NCBI RefSeq assembly: GCF_900269665.1
Contig: NZ_LT985361.1
Span: 7,674,759-7,738,758 of the forward strand
Origin: Nocardia suismassiliense
GTDB taxonomy: Bacteria > Actinomycetota > Actinomycetes > Mycobacteriales > Mycobacteriaceae
Reading direction: 5' to 3'
DNA: 64,000 bases
In this document: in pieces, positions 16,287-24,563 of the stretch
Position numbering within the stretch: the first letter of the stretch is position 1
How the letters are laid out: each line of letters begins with the position of its first letter
Notes under the pieces: generated by a model
What the model saw: only the letters and a program-made list of their open reading frames with translations
Told to the model about the DNA's origin: nothing
Database searches by the model: none
Translations under genes and position numbers: made by a program

Positions 16287-17315
16287 ATGACCAGTGGGGG
16301 CAATGCCGGTTCGTCCCGGGCGGGAACACTCTCCGCACCGAACTTCACGGGCTCGCCGTCGTACTGTTCGAAGATTGTCGAACTGCCGATCGGTGAGCTA
16401 CTGCCATCGGATTCGCCACCGCGCACGGCGGGCGAGAACACCGATCACACCCGCATACTCGCCGAATCGTGCACCGCGCTGGCGCCGATCGTGGTGCGCC
16501 GCGCGACGATGCAGGTTGTCGACGGCTGGCATCGACTGTGCGCGGCTCGGCTGCGCGGTGAAAAGACCATCGCCGCAGTATTTTTCGACGGCGGACCCGA
16601 GGAAGCGTTCGTGCTGGCGGTCAAGCTGAATACGGCGCACGGCCTGCCGCTGTCGCTGGCCGAGCGCAAAGCCGCCGCGCTCCGGATTCTGCTGTCGTAT
16701 CCGGACTGGTCGGATCGAGCGATCGCCGCCATCGCGGGGGTCTCGCCAAAGACCGTCTCGGCCATCCGAAGGCGGTCGACTGTGGAAGTTCCACAGTCGA
16801 CCGGTCGGATTGCTCGCAACGGCGTCCGGCATCGGTCCGGGCCGCAGGGCCGGCAACGCGCCGCCGAGATGTTCACTGCCGACCCCACCGCCTCGGTGCG
16901 GAAAGTAGCTGTGGCAGCGGGCATTTCGGTCACCACCGCCAAAGATGTGCGCAAGAGACTGCACTGTGGCGAGAATCCGGTGCCACTGCGCCGCTCGGCG
17001 CGGCGTTCGACGGCCACACCCGAACCCGCCGAGCGGTCCGATACCCAAACTCAAGCTTCGCAGCGGGTGATCACTGCGGAGATGCTGCAGCAACTGCGCA
17101 AAGATCCGTCGCTGCGTTTCTCCGAAACAGGCCGAAAACTGCTGCGGTGGCTGGAGTTTCCGTTCGATGACGACATCGAATGGGACGACGTCGTCGGCAA
17201 TGTGCCAAGTCACTGCGCGCCGCGCGTCGCCGAACTCGCCCGACGACGCTCCCAGGACTTGCAACGCCTGGCACAGCGACTCGAACAGCACACCCGCGGC
17301 GCCTTCTCCGCGTAA
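16287..17315 (+). CDS. StrR-type cluster-situated transcriptional activator (ParB-fold N-terminus)
   Basis: This 342-aa protein starts with a ParB/Spo0J-like domain (about 28-115). It contains PSDSPPRTAGENTDHTR, VVDGWHRLCAARLRG and FFDGGPEEAFVLAVKLNTAHG, features of StrR, the streptomycin-cluster activator, and its glycopeptide-cluster relatives rather than of chromosome-partition ParB. A helix-turn-helix (SDRAIAAIAGVSPKTVSAIRR, 142-162) and a second HTH-like segment (TASVRKVAVAAGISVTTAKDVR) follow. StrR proteins bind GTTCGAC-type inverted repeats and switch on antibiotic operons. A near-consensus StrR box lies within this gene. It sits 487 bp upstream of the hydrazine operon in the same direction, so it is probably its activator. 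Confidence 0.85.
   Translation: MTSGGNAGSSRAGTLSAPNFTGSPSYCSKIVELPIGELLPSDSPPRTAGENTDHTRILAESCTALAPIVVRRATMQVVDGWHRLCAARLRGEKTIAAVFFDGGPEEAFVLAVKLNTAHGLPLSLAERKAAALRILLSYPDWSDRAIAAIAGVSPKTVSAIRRRSTVEVPQSTGRIARNGVRHRSGPQGRQRAAEMFTADPTASVRKVAVAAGISVTTAKDVRKRLHCGENPVPLRRSARRSTATPEPAERSDTQTQASQRVITAEMLQQLRKDPSLRFSETGRKLLRWLEFPFDDDIEWDDVVGNVPSHCAPRVAELARRRSQDLQRLAQRLEQHTRGAFSA
16774..16802. promoter_or_regulatory. Intragenic StrR box, perfect 29-bp palindrome
   Basis: GGTCGACTG-N11-CAGTCGACC, with the spacer TGGAAGTTCCA also palindromic, gives a perfect 29-bp inverted repeat. The known StrR consensus is GTTCGACTG-N11-CAGTCGAAC, so each arm differs at one base and the spacing is exact. It lies within codons 163-172 of the StrR-like gene, about 1 kb before the hydrazine operon start. 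Confidence 0.75.
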
Positions 17316-17802
17316 TAGCCCTCGATGGCCGAACCCGGCCGCTCGTTCGAGCAACCACGTGCGCGTCGAAAAGACTGGCATGCCGCGCCTTCCGCTGCCC
17401 AGCCATCGGCGCGGCAGCGGCACAAGCGTTAGCACAAGAGGAGACTTCAGCGGCCCCGACAGCTTCCCATCGGTCGTTGCTCAACCCCAAGATTACGCCT
17501 TCGCCGCCGCATCCCAAACCCCTACCGCGCCAACCGCTTAGGCGATCACACCCACCATCGTCAGCGTTGCACCGAACTCCGGCAAAAACTTTCACCGTTC
17601 TTGTGCACGCCTCCCCCACCCGCTAGCGTTGAGTTCGAGGATATTACCGCGGATTCTGAAGTGGTAAACAGGGCTCCAGCTGATCGACGGGGGTTCTATT
17701 CATGCAGCAAAGCCGCCCACGGGGGCGAGTATTGCGAATTCGCAACCGACGATTCCCTCGGTATACCCACCGAGGGACTGGCCCCGAGGGGCAGGAGGCG
17801 TA
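17316..17802. promoter_or_regulatory. 487-bp leader region of the hydrazine operon
   Basis: No gene is supported here. It contains a perfect TTGCGAATTCGCAA palindrome (17732-17745), a hairpin CCCTCGG-N8-CCGAGGG (17755-17776) and a small GCCCC-GA-GGGGC hairpin (17781-17792) directly before the AGGAGG ribosome site of the lysine hydroxylase. No second StrR box is visible. The promoter position is unknown; a structured 5' leader is likely. Confidence 0.5.
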
Positions 17803-19122
17803 ATGAGCCGGAGCTCGCTCACCGACAATTGTGAACATTACCGATGTGTGGGCATCGGTATCGGACCAGCAAACTTGAGCCTGGCCTCATTACTGTACGA
17901 ACAGCCGGACGTATCGAACTGTTTCTTCGAGAAGCGGCGCGACTTCCGTTGGCACGACGGGCAACTCCTCCCCAACACCTCCCTCCAGGTCTCCATGCTC
18001 AAGGACCTGGTCAGCCTCTCCGACCCGACGAACCGCTTCTCTTTCCTGTCCTATCTCCATGCTCAGGGCCGGGTCTACCACTATCTCAACGCGCAATTCG
18101 ATGCGGTACCACGCAGCGAATTCCGGAACTACCTCGAATGGGTCAGCTCGAAGAACGAGAACCTGATCTTCGGCGAAGAGGTCCGTTCCATCGAATTCGA
18201 TGAGGTCTTCCTGCTACGCACCGGCAACCGTGTGGTGAAGGCCGACAACGTCGTTATCGGAGTCGGTCGCAAACCTTATGTTCCGCCGGTGGCCGAAAAA
18301 CTGCTCGGGCCGACCCAGTTCCATATCAGCGAATTCGCCGACAAGGCAGTCGGACTCGCGGGACGACGGGTGTGGGTGATCGGCGGCGGCCAATCCGGCG
18401 CGGAGGCATTTCTCGAGCTGATCTCCCGTCCGCGCACCGAACTGCCGCGCCGGGTGGGCTGGATATCGCGGCGCCGCAACTACTTTCCGTTGGACGACTC
18501 GCCGTTCACGAACGACTATTACATGCCGGGCTACTCGGAGTACTTCGCCGGCCTGCCCGGCGCGTCCCGGGACGTGCTCAACGCCGCCCATGTGCTGACC
18601 AGCGACGGCATCTCCGAGGCGACGTTGCGCGAGATATACCAGCGCATCTACCTGCACCACTTCGTCGACGGCGCCACCGATCTGGTCGCCCTGTACCCGA
18701 ACCGCGATGTGCTGGGCGTGACCGGCGATCCCGACTCGGGCTGGGACATCACCTTCACGCACAACGACCAACCGGGCGTGCACGAGCATGCCGAGGCAGA
18801 TGTGATCGTCTGGGCAACCGGTTTCCACGCCGACGACATGGAGTTCCTGTCCCCCGTCGCGGACCGCCTGGAGCGCGACCGCGACGAGTACAAAATCGAC
18901 TCGGATTTCGCCGTGTGCTGGGACGGCCCCGCCGACCGAAACATCTTCCTGCAGAACGGTGCCCGACGGCAGCGCGGCTTGGCCGACGCCAATCTGAGCC
19001 TCGTCGCCTGGCGCAGCAAACGCATAGCCGATCGCCTGCGCGGCATGCGATCCGACGACCCGCACGATTCGTTTCTCGAATGGTCGGCCAAAGCGCCCGA
19101 CGACCGGAGCGTAGAGCGATGA
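17803..19122 (+). CDS. L-lysine N6-monooxygenase (SidA/IucD/PvdA family)
   Basis: This 439-aa flavin N-hydroxylase has the FAD site GIGIGPAN (17-24), the NADPH site GGGQSGAEAF (about 194-203) and the C-terminal family motif ATGFHADD. It should hydroxylate the side-chain amine of lysine (or ornithine) with O2 and NADPH. Next to a cupin-MetRS fusion and an FAD amine oxidase it matches the first enzyme of hydrazinoacetate formation known from s56-p1 (Spb38) and triacsin (Tri26), where N6-hydroxylysine is condensed with glycine. AGGAGG lies five bases before the ATG. It overlaps the next gene by 4 bp (ATGA). No siderophore NRPS is nearby, which argues against a siderophore role. Confidence 0.92.
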   Translation: MSRSSLTDNCEHYRCVGIGIGPANLSLASLLYEQPDVSNCFFEKRRDFRWHDGQLLPNTSLQVSMLKDLVSLSDPTNRFSFLSYLHAQGRVYHYLNAQFDAVPRSEFRNYLEWVSSKNENLIFGEEVRSIEFDEVFLLRTGNRVVKADNVVIGVGRKPYVPPVAEKLLGPTQFHISEFADKAVGLAGRRVWVIGGGQSGAEAFLELISRPRTELPRRVGWISRRRNYFPLDDSPFTNDYYMPGYSEYFAGLPGASRDVLNAAHVLTSDGISEATLREIYQRIYLHHFVDGATDLVALYPNRDVLGVTGDPDSGWDITFTHNDQPGVHEHAEADVIVWATGFHADDMEFLSPVADRLERDRDEYKIDSDFAVCWDGPADRNIFLQNGARRQRGLADANLSLVAWRSKRIADRLRGMRSDDPHDSFLEWSAKAPDDRSVER

Positions 19123-20195
19123 CGAACAGCACCGTCGCCGTCGTGGGCGCGGGCATCGTCGGTTGCCTGGTTGCGCGCGAGGTGATTTCGCGCGCGCCGG
19201 ACACTCCCGTCGTGGTGTTCGACCGGGACGGGATCGGCACCGGAGCCAGCAGACGCTCAGCAGGACTGCACTTTCCGCGCGGCGCAACCGAACGGGTGCG
19301 GCAGATGACCGCGTACAGCCATGATTTCTACGCCGGCCTCGCCGCGAAACACCCTGCCCTGCCGATACATTCGCTCGGCATGACCGTGGTGGCGACCGAG
19401 ACCGCCGCACAGCTCGGTGCGGTCTATCTCGACCGTGCCGCGCTGACACCGACGGAAACGGTGCCCGCCGACGTCCGGTTGCCGCAGGGCGCCCGCGCCT
19501 GGCACGGCAACGGATGCCACTACGCCGACGTGCCCGCGGTCGCTCAGGCGGTGGCCCGCGAACTGCGTCCGCACGTCACCTTCCGGGAAGGCGTGCGAGT
19601 CACCGCCGTCGAAGACGCGGGCTCCGAGGTGCTGATCCGGCTCAGTACCGGCAAGACGTGCACGGCCGGACGCGTGGTGCTGGCCCCCGGCCCCTGGCTG
19701 GCCGATCCGGCATGGCGTGACCTTGTCGCCCCGCTGCACGCGCGCGTCAAGAAGGTCGTCGCGATCCACATCGAGCAGGAGCCGAGACGCGACGACGGCG
19801 TCATCGTGTTCCAGGACGAGGACGCCTTCCTACTGCCGCTGCGCCACAGCAGGCACTGGTTGTTCAGCTACACCCACCAGGAGTGGGACGTCGACCCCGA
19901 CACCGTGTCCGACGGGCTCGACGAGAGCGTTCTCGCCGCGGCCCTGCCCCTGCTGCACCGGTACGCACCCGCACTCGCCGAACGCGCCGCAGGCGGTCGC
20001 GTGTTCTGCGACGCCTACAGCGCCGATCGGGAGCCACAGGTGCGCGCGCTCGATCCGGCCGGACGGGTGATCTTCGCCGGTGCCGCGAACGGTTCGGGCT
20101 ACCGGCTCGCCCCGGCGATCGCGGCCGAGGCCGTCGGCCTGCTGCAACTGGACGGGGCGGCAAGTCAGCCACCGAAGGAGATGAGTCCCGCGTGA
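19119..20195 (+). CDS. FAD-dependent amine oxidase (glycine-oxidase/DAO type) of the N-N module
   Basis: This 358-aa DadA/ThiO-like flavoenzyme has an N-terminal FAD Rossmann motif (VVGAGIVGCLVARE), the early SRRSAGLHFP segment and a C-terminal FAD-closing GAANGSGYRLAPAIA. By analogy with Spb39 and Tri27 it should oxidise N6-(carboxymethylamino)lysine, cleaving off hydrazinoacetic acid and leaving 2-aminoadipate semialdehyde (established for those pathways, inferred here). Its ATG overlaps the lysine hydroxylase stop and its stop overlaps the GTG of the cupin-MetRS gene. Confidence 0.88.
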   Translation: MTNSTVAVVGAGIVGCLVAREVISRAPDTPVVVFDRDGIGTGASRRSAGLHFPRGATERVRQMTAYSHDFYAGLAAKHPALPIHSLGMTVVATETAAQLGAVYLDRAALTPTETVPADVRLPQGARAWHGNGCHYADVPAVAQAVARELRPHVTFREGVRVTAVEDAGSEVLIRLSTGKTCTAGRVVLAPGPWLADPAWRDLVAPLHARVKKVVAIHIEQEPRRDDGVIVFQDEDAFLLPLRHSRHWLFSYTHQEWDVDPDTVSDGLDESVLAAALPLLHRYAPALAERAAGGRVFCDAYSADREPQVRALDPAGRVIFAGAANGSGYRLAPAIAAEAVGLLQLDGAASQPPKEMSPA

Positions 20196-22207
20196 TCATC
20201 AATCGTTTCGACACGGCCGAACTGCACTCCGCATTCGGCATCGACATGAGTTCGATCGACGGCTTCGGCTTCGGCGCCGGTTGGGCCCGGGTCCCGCCCG
20301 GTGGCCGGTCCGATCCGCACCAGCACGACGAGACCGAGCTGTTCCTGGTGGTCAGCGGCCACGGCGACGTCATCGTGGACGGCGGGCGGCATCCCGTCGC
20401 CCCGGGCATGGCCGTGCTGTTCGATCCGTTCGAGACCCACGTGGTCGAGAACACCGGGTCCACCGAGCTGGTGTTCTTCGACCTGTACTGGCGCGATCCG
20501 AGCCGAGCCGCCCGCGCGTCGACCGGACGCAGCGACCGGCGGCGTTTCGGCGAGCGGCCGATCTTCGTATTCTCCACGCCGCCGACTCCCAATGGGGACC
20601 TGCATCTCGGGCATCTGTCCGGCCCGTATCTGGGGGCGGATGTTTTCGTCCGGTTCCAGCGGATGAACGGTGCGCAGGCCTGGCACCTCACCGGCAGCGA
20701 CGACTATCAGAGCTACGTGGTCGAACGGGCCAGGCGCGAGGGCAAGGACCCCGCCGCGACGGCGGCGTATTACAGCGCCGAGATCGCCGAAACGCTGCGG
20801 CTGATGGACATCGAGCCCGACCAATACACGGTGACCGATACCGAACCCACCTACCGCGCCGGATTGCAGGCGTACTTCTCCCGCCTCGTGAAGTCGGGAT
20901 CCGTTGCGCCGCAAGAAGGTAAAGCGCTCTTCGATGCCGCGACGCACGACTACCTGTACGAGGCCGACGTGACGGGCGGCTGCCCCGGCTGTGGCGCCGT
21001 AACCGGCGGAAATATCTGCGAGGGCTGCGGCGAGCCCAATTCCTGTGTCGACCTGGCCGATCCGCAGTCGAAGCTCTCGCAGGAGCCCCCGCGCATCGAT
21101 ACGATCACCAGGTTCACCCTCCCGTTGCACGAGTTCGCCACCGAACTCGCGGCACATCACCGGCTGGGCCGCGTTCCGGCGCGGCTGCGCGAACTGGCCG
21201 GACGATTGTTCGCCCGCCCTCGACTCGACGTGGCGATGACCCATCCCGCGAACTGGGGTGTGCCGCCCGCCGAGCCCGACGTGGACGGACAGGTCATCTG
21301 GGTCTGGCCGGAGATGTCTTACGGCTTCCTGCACAGCATTTCGGCGCTGGGCCGTCGCCTCGGCCGCGACTGGCGGGCGGACGAGCCCGAGCAGGACTGG
21401 AAGATCGTGCATTTCTTCGGCTACGACAACAGCTTCTACCACTCGATCCTGTATCCGGTGCTGTACCGGCTGGCCTTCCCCGACTGGCAGCCGGACATCG
21501 ACTACCACGTCAACGAGTTCTATCTCCTGGACGGCGGCAAATTCTCCACCAGCCGACGGCATGCCGTCTGGGGCAAGGAAATCCTGTCGCCGGACAGCGT
21601 GGACGGGGTGCGCTATTTCCTGTCCCGGACGCGGCCGGAGTCGAGGCGCACCAACTTCACTCACGAAAGCTATACGGCCGCAGTACGCGACGAACTGATC
21701 GGCACCTGGCAGCAGTGGCTCAACGACCTGGGCCGCCGCATCCAGACGCGATACGGCGGCCACGCCCCGGACGCCGGCATCTGGACCCCGGAGCACACGG
21801 CATTTCTCGGTCGCCTGGGCGCGCGACTGTCCGCCGTTACCGCCGCCCTCGGGCCGGACGGGTTCTCGCTGGAGGTCGCGGCTGCGGAGCTGCACGGAAT
21901 CGTCACCGACACACGCCGATTCGTCGATCAGGAAAGCGCCGTGGCGACGGCTGAGGACTGGTATGACGAGGCCCGTACCGCGGTGGCGCTGGAACTCGCC
22001 GCGGCGCGGTTGCTTGCCCACTGCGCCACACCGGTGCTGCCCCGGTTCGCCGGTCGGCTCGGCGCGGCCCTCGGCGAGGAGCGTCCGAACGAATGGCCGC
22101 ACACCGTGGAACTCGTGCCGGCCGGAACCCGGGTGGACCTGGTGGGCGAGTTCTTCGCCGAACCAGCGGTCGAGGCGGCGGAGCCGGTCGGGGTGGGGAG
22201 CGCTTGA
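20192..22207 (+). CDS. Hydrazine synthetase: cupin-methionyl-tRNA synthetase-like fusion
   Basis: This 671-aa two-domain protein has an N-terminal cupin (about 25-105) with metal ligands His43, His45, Glu49 and His83. It is joined to a MetRS-like class I synthetase body with HLGH (138-141), a zinc knuckle (Cys264, Cys267, Cys277, Cys280) and KFSTSR (450-455) for KMSKS. A normal MetRS has no cupin. The fusion is diagnostic of N-N forming enzymes such as Spb40 and Tri28: the synthetase half joins N6-hydroxylysine and glycine with ATP and the cupin rearranges the ester to a hydrazine. The start is GTG 20192, supported by AAGGAG upstream and a GTGA overlap with the oxidase gene. Confidence 0.93.
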   Translation: MIINRFDTAELHSAFGIDMSSIDGFGFGAGWARVPPGGRSDPHQHDETELFLVVSGHGDVIVDGGRHPVAPGMAVLFDPFETHVVENTGSTELVFFDLYWRDPSRAARASTGRSDRRRFGERPIFVFSTPPTPNGDLHLGHLSGPYLGADVFVRFQRMNGAQAWHLTGSDDYQSYVVERARREGKDPAATAAYYSAEIAETLRLMDIEPDQYTVTDTEPTYRAGLQAYFSRLVKSGSVAPQEGKALFDAATHDYLYEADVTGGCPGCGAVTGGNICEGCGEPNSCVDLADPQSKLSQEPPRIDTITRFTLPLHEFATELAAHHRLGRVPARLRELAGRLFARPRLDVAMTHPANWGVPPAEPDVDGQVIWVWPEMSYGFLHSISALGRRLGRDWRADEPEQDWKIVHFFGYDNSFYHSILYPVLYRLAFPDWQPDIDYHVNEFYLLDGGKFSTSRRHAVWGKEILSPDSVDGVRYFLSRTRPESRRTNFTHESYTAAVRDELIGTWQQWLNDLGRRIQTRYGGHAPDAGIWTPEHTAFLGRLGARLSAVTAALGPDGFSLEVAAAELHGIVTDTRRFVDQESAVATAEDWYDEARTAVALELAAARLLAHCATPVLPRFAGRLGAALGEERPNEWPHTVELVPAGTRVDLVGEFFAEPAVEAAEPVGVGSA

Positions 22208-23694
22208 TGGATTCGGTGATCAACCAGATCGTCACGACGCCGCCCCCGGTCGGCTACCACGCGACCTTCGCGCGGTTGGGTAAGACGGAAACGATCGAAC
22301 TACGCGAGCTGGCGGCCGGTGCCGAACGCCTGGCGGTTCGGCTCCGCGAATTGGGTGTGGCACAAGGGGATCGGATCGGCATCCTCGCCGCGAACTGTCT
22401 GGAGTGGGTGCTGCTCGATCTCGCCGCGCTGCGGTGCAAAGCGGTGACCGCGGGGCTGGAGCCCGGCAAGTTCGAGCCCGACGAGGCGCTGCTCGCCCGC
22501 TACGACCTGAAGCTGCTGTTCACCGATCAGCCGTCCACCGCCGCCGGTGTCCGGCCGATCAGCGAGGCTCGCGTGCTCGCCGAACAACCGGCCGACCCCC
22601 GGCCCGAGGTCCGGTACGACAGCGCGGAGGCGACGACCCTCAAGTTCACCTCGGGCAGCACCGGCGTGCCGAAAGGCTTGGCGGCCAGCGTCGGCAGCAT
22701 CGACAGCTCACTGCGCGCCGTCCAGGCCATGTTCGCGCACGGCCCCGGCGACCACCTGTTCTGCTTTCTGCCGCTGGCCCTGTTGCAGCAGCGGTACTGG
22801 ATCTATTCGGCGCTGTGTTTCGGCCACGACGTCACGGTGAGCACCTATGAAGCCGCTTTCACGGCGATGCGGCAGGTGCGGCCCACCGTCGTGATGGGCG
22901 TGCCGGGCTTCTACGAGACCGTGAAACGGCATCTGGCGGCCCAGAGCGATCCGCAGGTCGCGGCCAAGGAGATGTTCGGCGACCGAATCCGCTACCTGTG
23001 GACCGGTTCCGCACCGGCCGGCCCGGACATGCTGCGGTTCTTCACGAACCTGAGCCTGCCCATCTACGAGGGCTACGGCATGAACGAGACCTGCATCGTC
23101 GCCAAGAACTATCCGGGCGCGAGCAAGGAAGGCAGCGTCGGACGCGTCGTGCCCGGCAAGGAGGTGCTGTTCGACGCCGACGGTGTCATCAGTGTGCGCA
23201 GCGACTTTCCGGTGGCGCGGCGGTACGAGTACGGCGCGACCGCGCATTCGATGGGCGCGTTCGCCGCGGATGGCACGGTCCGGACCGGCGATATCGGCTA
23301 CCTGGACGAGGACGGCTTTCTGTATATCCAGGGGCGCGCCGACGACGTGATCGTGCTGGCGAACGGGAAGAAGATCATCGTCCGGCCGATCGAAGAACGC
23401 ATGGCCGCGAGTCCGGCGATCGAGCACTGCGTGCTGTTCTGCCCGGCGCAGACCCAGCTCGTCGCGGTCGTCTCGCCGACCAGCGAACCCGCCGATGACG
23501 CGGCGATCGCCGAACACCTCGAGCGCACCAACCAGGAGCTCGAACGCGATGAGCGCATCGCCAGAGTGGTGATCGCGCAACCTCGGTTCAGCATCGAAAA
23601 CGGACTGCTCAGTTCGCAATACAAACCGAAGCGTCGGCAGATCCTCGAGCAGTATCGACGGGAAATCGGCGAGAAAGGACGAACACATGCCTGA
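22207..23694 (+). CDS. AMP-dependent acyl-ACP ligase
   Basis: This 495-aa member of the ANL superfamily has the phosphate loop FTSGSTGVPKG (147-157), YGMNET (A5), TGDIGYLDEDGFLYIQGR (A7/A8) and a C-terminal lysine region (SSQYKPKRR). It lies directly before a free-standing ACP. It should adenylate the hydrazinoacetyl building block, possibly N-acylated, and load it onto that ACP, as the ligase/ACP pair does in triacsin. The ATG overlaps the previous stop by one base (TGATG). The substrate assignment is inference from position. Confidence 0.9.
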   Translation: MDSVINQIVTTPPPVGYHATFARLGKTETIELRELAAGAERLAVRLRELGVAQGDRIGILAANCLEWVLLDLAALRCKAVTAGLEPGKFEPDEALLARYDLKLLFTDQPSTAAGVRPISEARVLAEQPADPRPEVRYDSAEATTLKFTSGSTGVPKGLAASVGSIDSSLRAVQAMFAHGPGDHLFCFLPLALLQQRYWIYSALCFGHDVTVSTYEAAFTAMRQVRPTVVMGVPGFYETVKRHLAAQSDPQVAAKEMFGDRIRYLWTGSAPAGPDMLRFFTNLSLPIYEGYGMNETCIVAKNYPGASKEGSVGRVVPGKEVLFDADGVISVRSDFPVARRYEYGATAHSMGAFAADGTVRTGDIGYLDEDGFLYIQGRADDVIVLANGKKIIVRPIEERMAASPAIEHCVLFCPAQTQLVAVVSPTSEPADDAAIAEHLERTNQELERDERIARVVIAQPRFSIENGLLSSQYKPKRRQILEQYRREIGEKGRTHA

Positions 23695-23947
23695 TCTGGA
23701 AAAGGCCGTGCACGACAACTTCCGGAAGGTGATCGCGTCGAACAACGCACCCGGTGCACTCGATCCGGATCTCGACATGGTCGACGACTACGGGCTCACC
23801 TCGCTGAACAAGGTCCTGTTCCTGACCGCGGTCTGCGACGACACGGGCATCTCGCTGGCGAGCTTCACCGAGGAGGACGTGGCCGCCATGCGCACCCTGC
23901 GCGATGTGACGGCCGCGCTGTCCCGGCACTCCGAAAGTGCGGTCTGA
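23687..23947 (+). CDS. Free-standing acyl carrier protein
   Basis: This 86-aa carrier protein has the predicted phosphopantetheine attachment site DYGLTSLN with Ser39; the usual D-S-L is T-S-L. It starts eight bases inside the ligase gene, so the two are translationally coupled. It most likely carries the hydrazinoacetyl starter as a thioester for tailoring and for the KS of the fused polyketide synthase. Confidence 0.9.
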   Translation: MPDLEKAVHDNFRKVIASNNAPGALDPDLDMVDDYGLTSLNKVLFLTAVCDDTGISLASFTEEDVAAMRTLRDVTAALSRHSESAV

Positions 23948-23948
23948 C

Positions 23949-24563
23949 ATGGGATGGGCTGAGCTGGCGCCCGCGCGGCTGGAGAACGACCACGTCCTGC
24001 TCCGGCCGATCGAGCCGACGGACCGGGCGGCTTTGTGCGCGATCGCGCTCGATCCGGATATCTGGCGGTACTTCGTCTCGCTGGTGGAGACCGAAGCCGA
24101 CTTCGACGCGTTCTTCGATGCGGCACTGGACGATCAGCTGGCCGGGCGCCGAGTGGTCTTCTACATCATGGACAAGGCCAGCGGCCGGGCCGCGGGCAGC
24201 ATGAGCTACGGGAACATGGCCGAGCGGGACGGCAGGCTCGAGATCGGCTGGTCCTGGCTCGGCCGGGACTTCCGCGGCAGCGGGCTCAACCGGTGGGCGA
24301 AGTACCTGCTCCTGGAACACGCCTTCGAGCGACTCGGCGCGGAACGGGTGGAGTTCAAGACCGACGTACTCAATGAGCAGGCCCGCCGAGGTCTGCGCAA
24401 TATCGGAGCTGTCGAGGAGGGCGTCCTGCGCAGCTTCAATCCGATGCCCGGGGGTCGGCGCCGAGACGCCATCTTCTACAGCGTGCTGCGTGGCGAATGG
24501 CCCGGCGTCAAAAGCAAACTGGCGGCATATCCGAAGGTGCAATTGGCGGGCGCCGTCGAATGA
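23949..24563 (+). CDS. GNAT-family N-acyltransferase
   Basis: This 204-aa RimJ/RimL-type GNAT has the acyl-CoA-binding region near LGRDFRGSGLNRWAKYLLLEHAF and a conserved VLNEQARRGLRNIGAVEEG segment. In triacsin biosynthesis a GNAT (Tri31) succinylates the free hydrazine nitrogen of hydrazinoacetate; the same protective acylation is likely here (inference). ATG 23949 is preferred; an in-frame GTG at 23937 would overlap the ACP gene. The stop overlaps the start of the C45 gene (ATGA). Confidence 0.85.
   Translation: MGWAELAPARLENDHVLLRPIEPTDRAALCAIALDPDIWRYFVSLVETEADFDAFFDAALDDQLAGRRVVFYIMDKASGRAAGSMSYGNMAERDGRLEIGWSWLGRDFRGSGLNRWAKYLLLEHAFERLGAERVEFKTDVLNEQARRGLRNIGAVEEGVLRSFNPMPGGRRRDAIFYSVLRGEWPGVKSKLAAYPKVQLAGAVE

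Noticed and set aside
16287..17315. Chromosome/plasmid partition protein ParB
   Set aside because: Sequence blocks and HTH layout match StrR-type antibiotic regulators; there is no ParA gene or parS cluster, and a StrR box is present.
17803..19122. Hydroxamate siderophore hydroxylase working with the ABC pair at 5-8.6 kb
   Set aside because: No NRPS, acylating siderophore enzyme or iron box is near; the immediate neighbours define the hydrazine pathway.
20165..22102. 645-aa open frame on the minus strand opposite the cupin-MetRS gene
   Set aside because: It is a shadow of a high-GC gene: no domain likeness, while the + strand carries complete cupin and MetRS motifs.
20192..22207. A second methionyl-tRNA synthetase, for example a resistance copy
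   Set aside because: The fused cupin and the flanking lysine hydroxylase and amine oxidase identify the N-N forming enzyme family.
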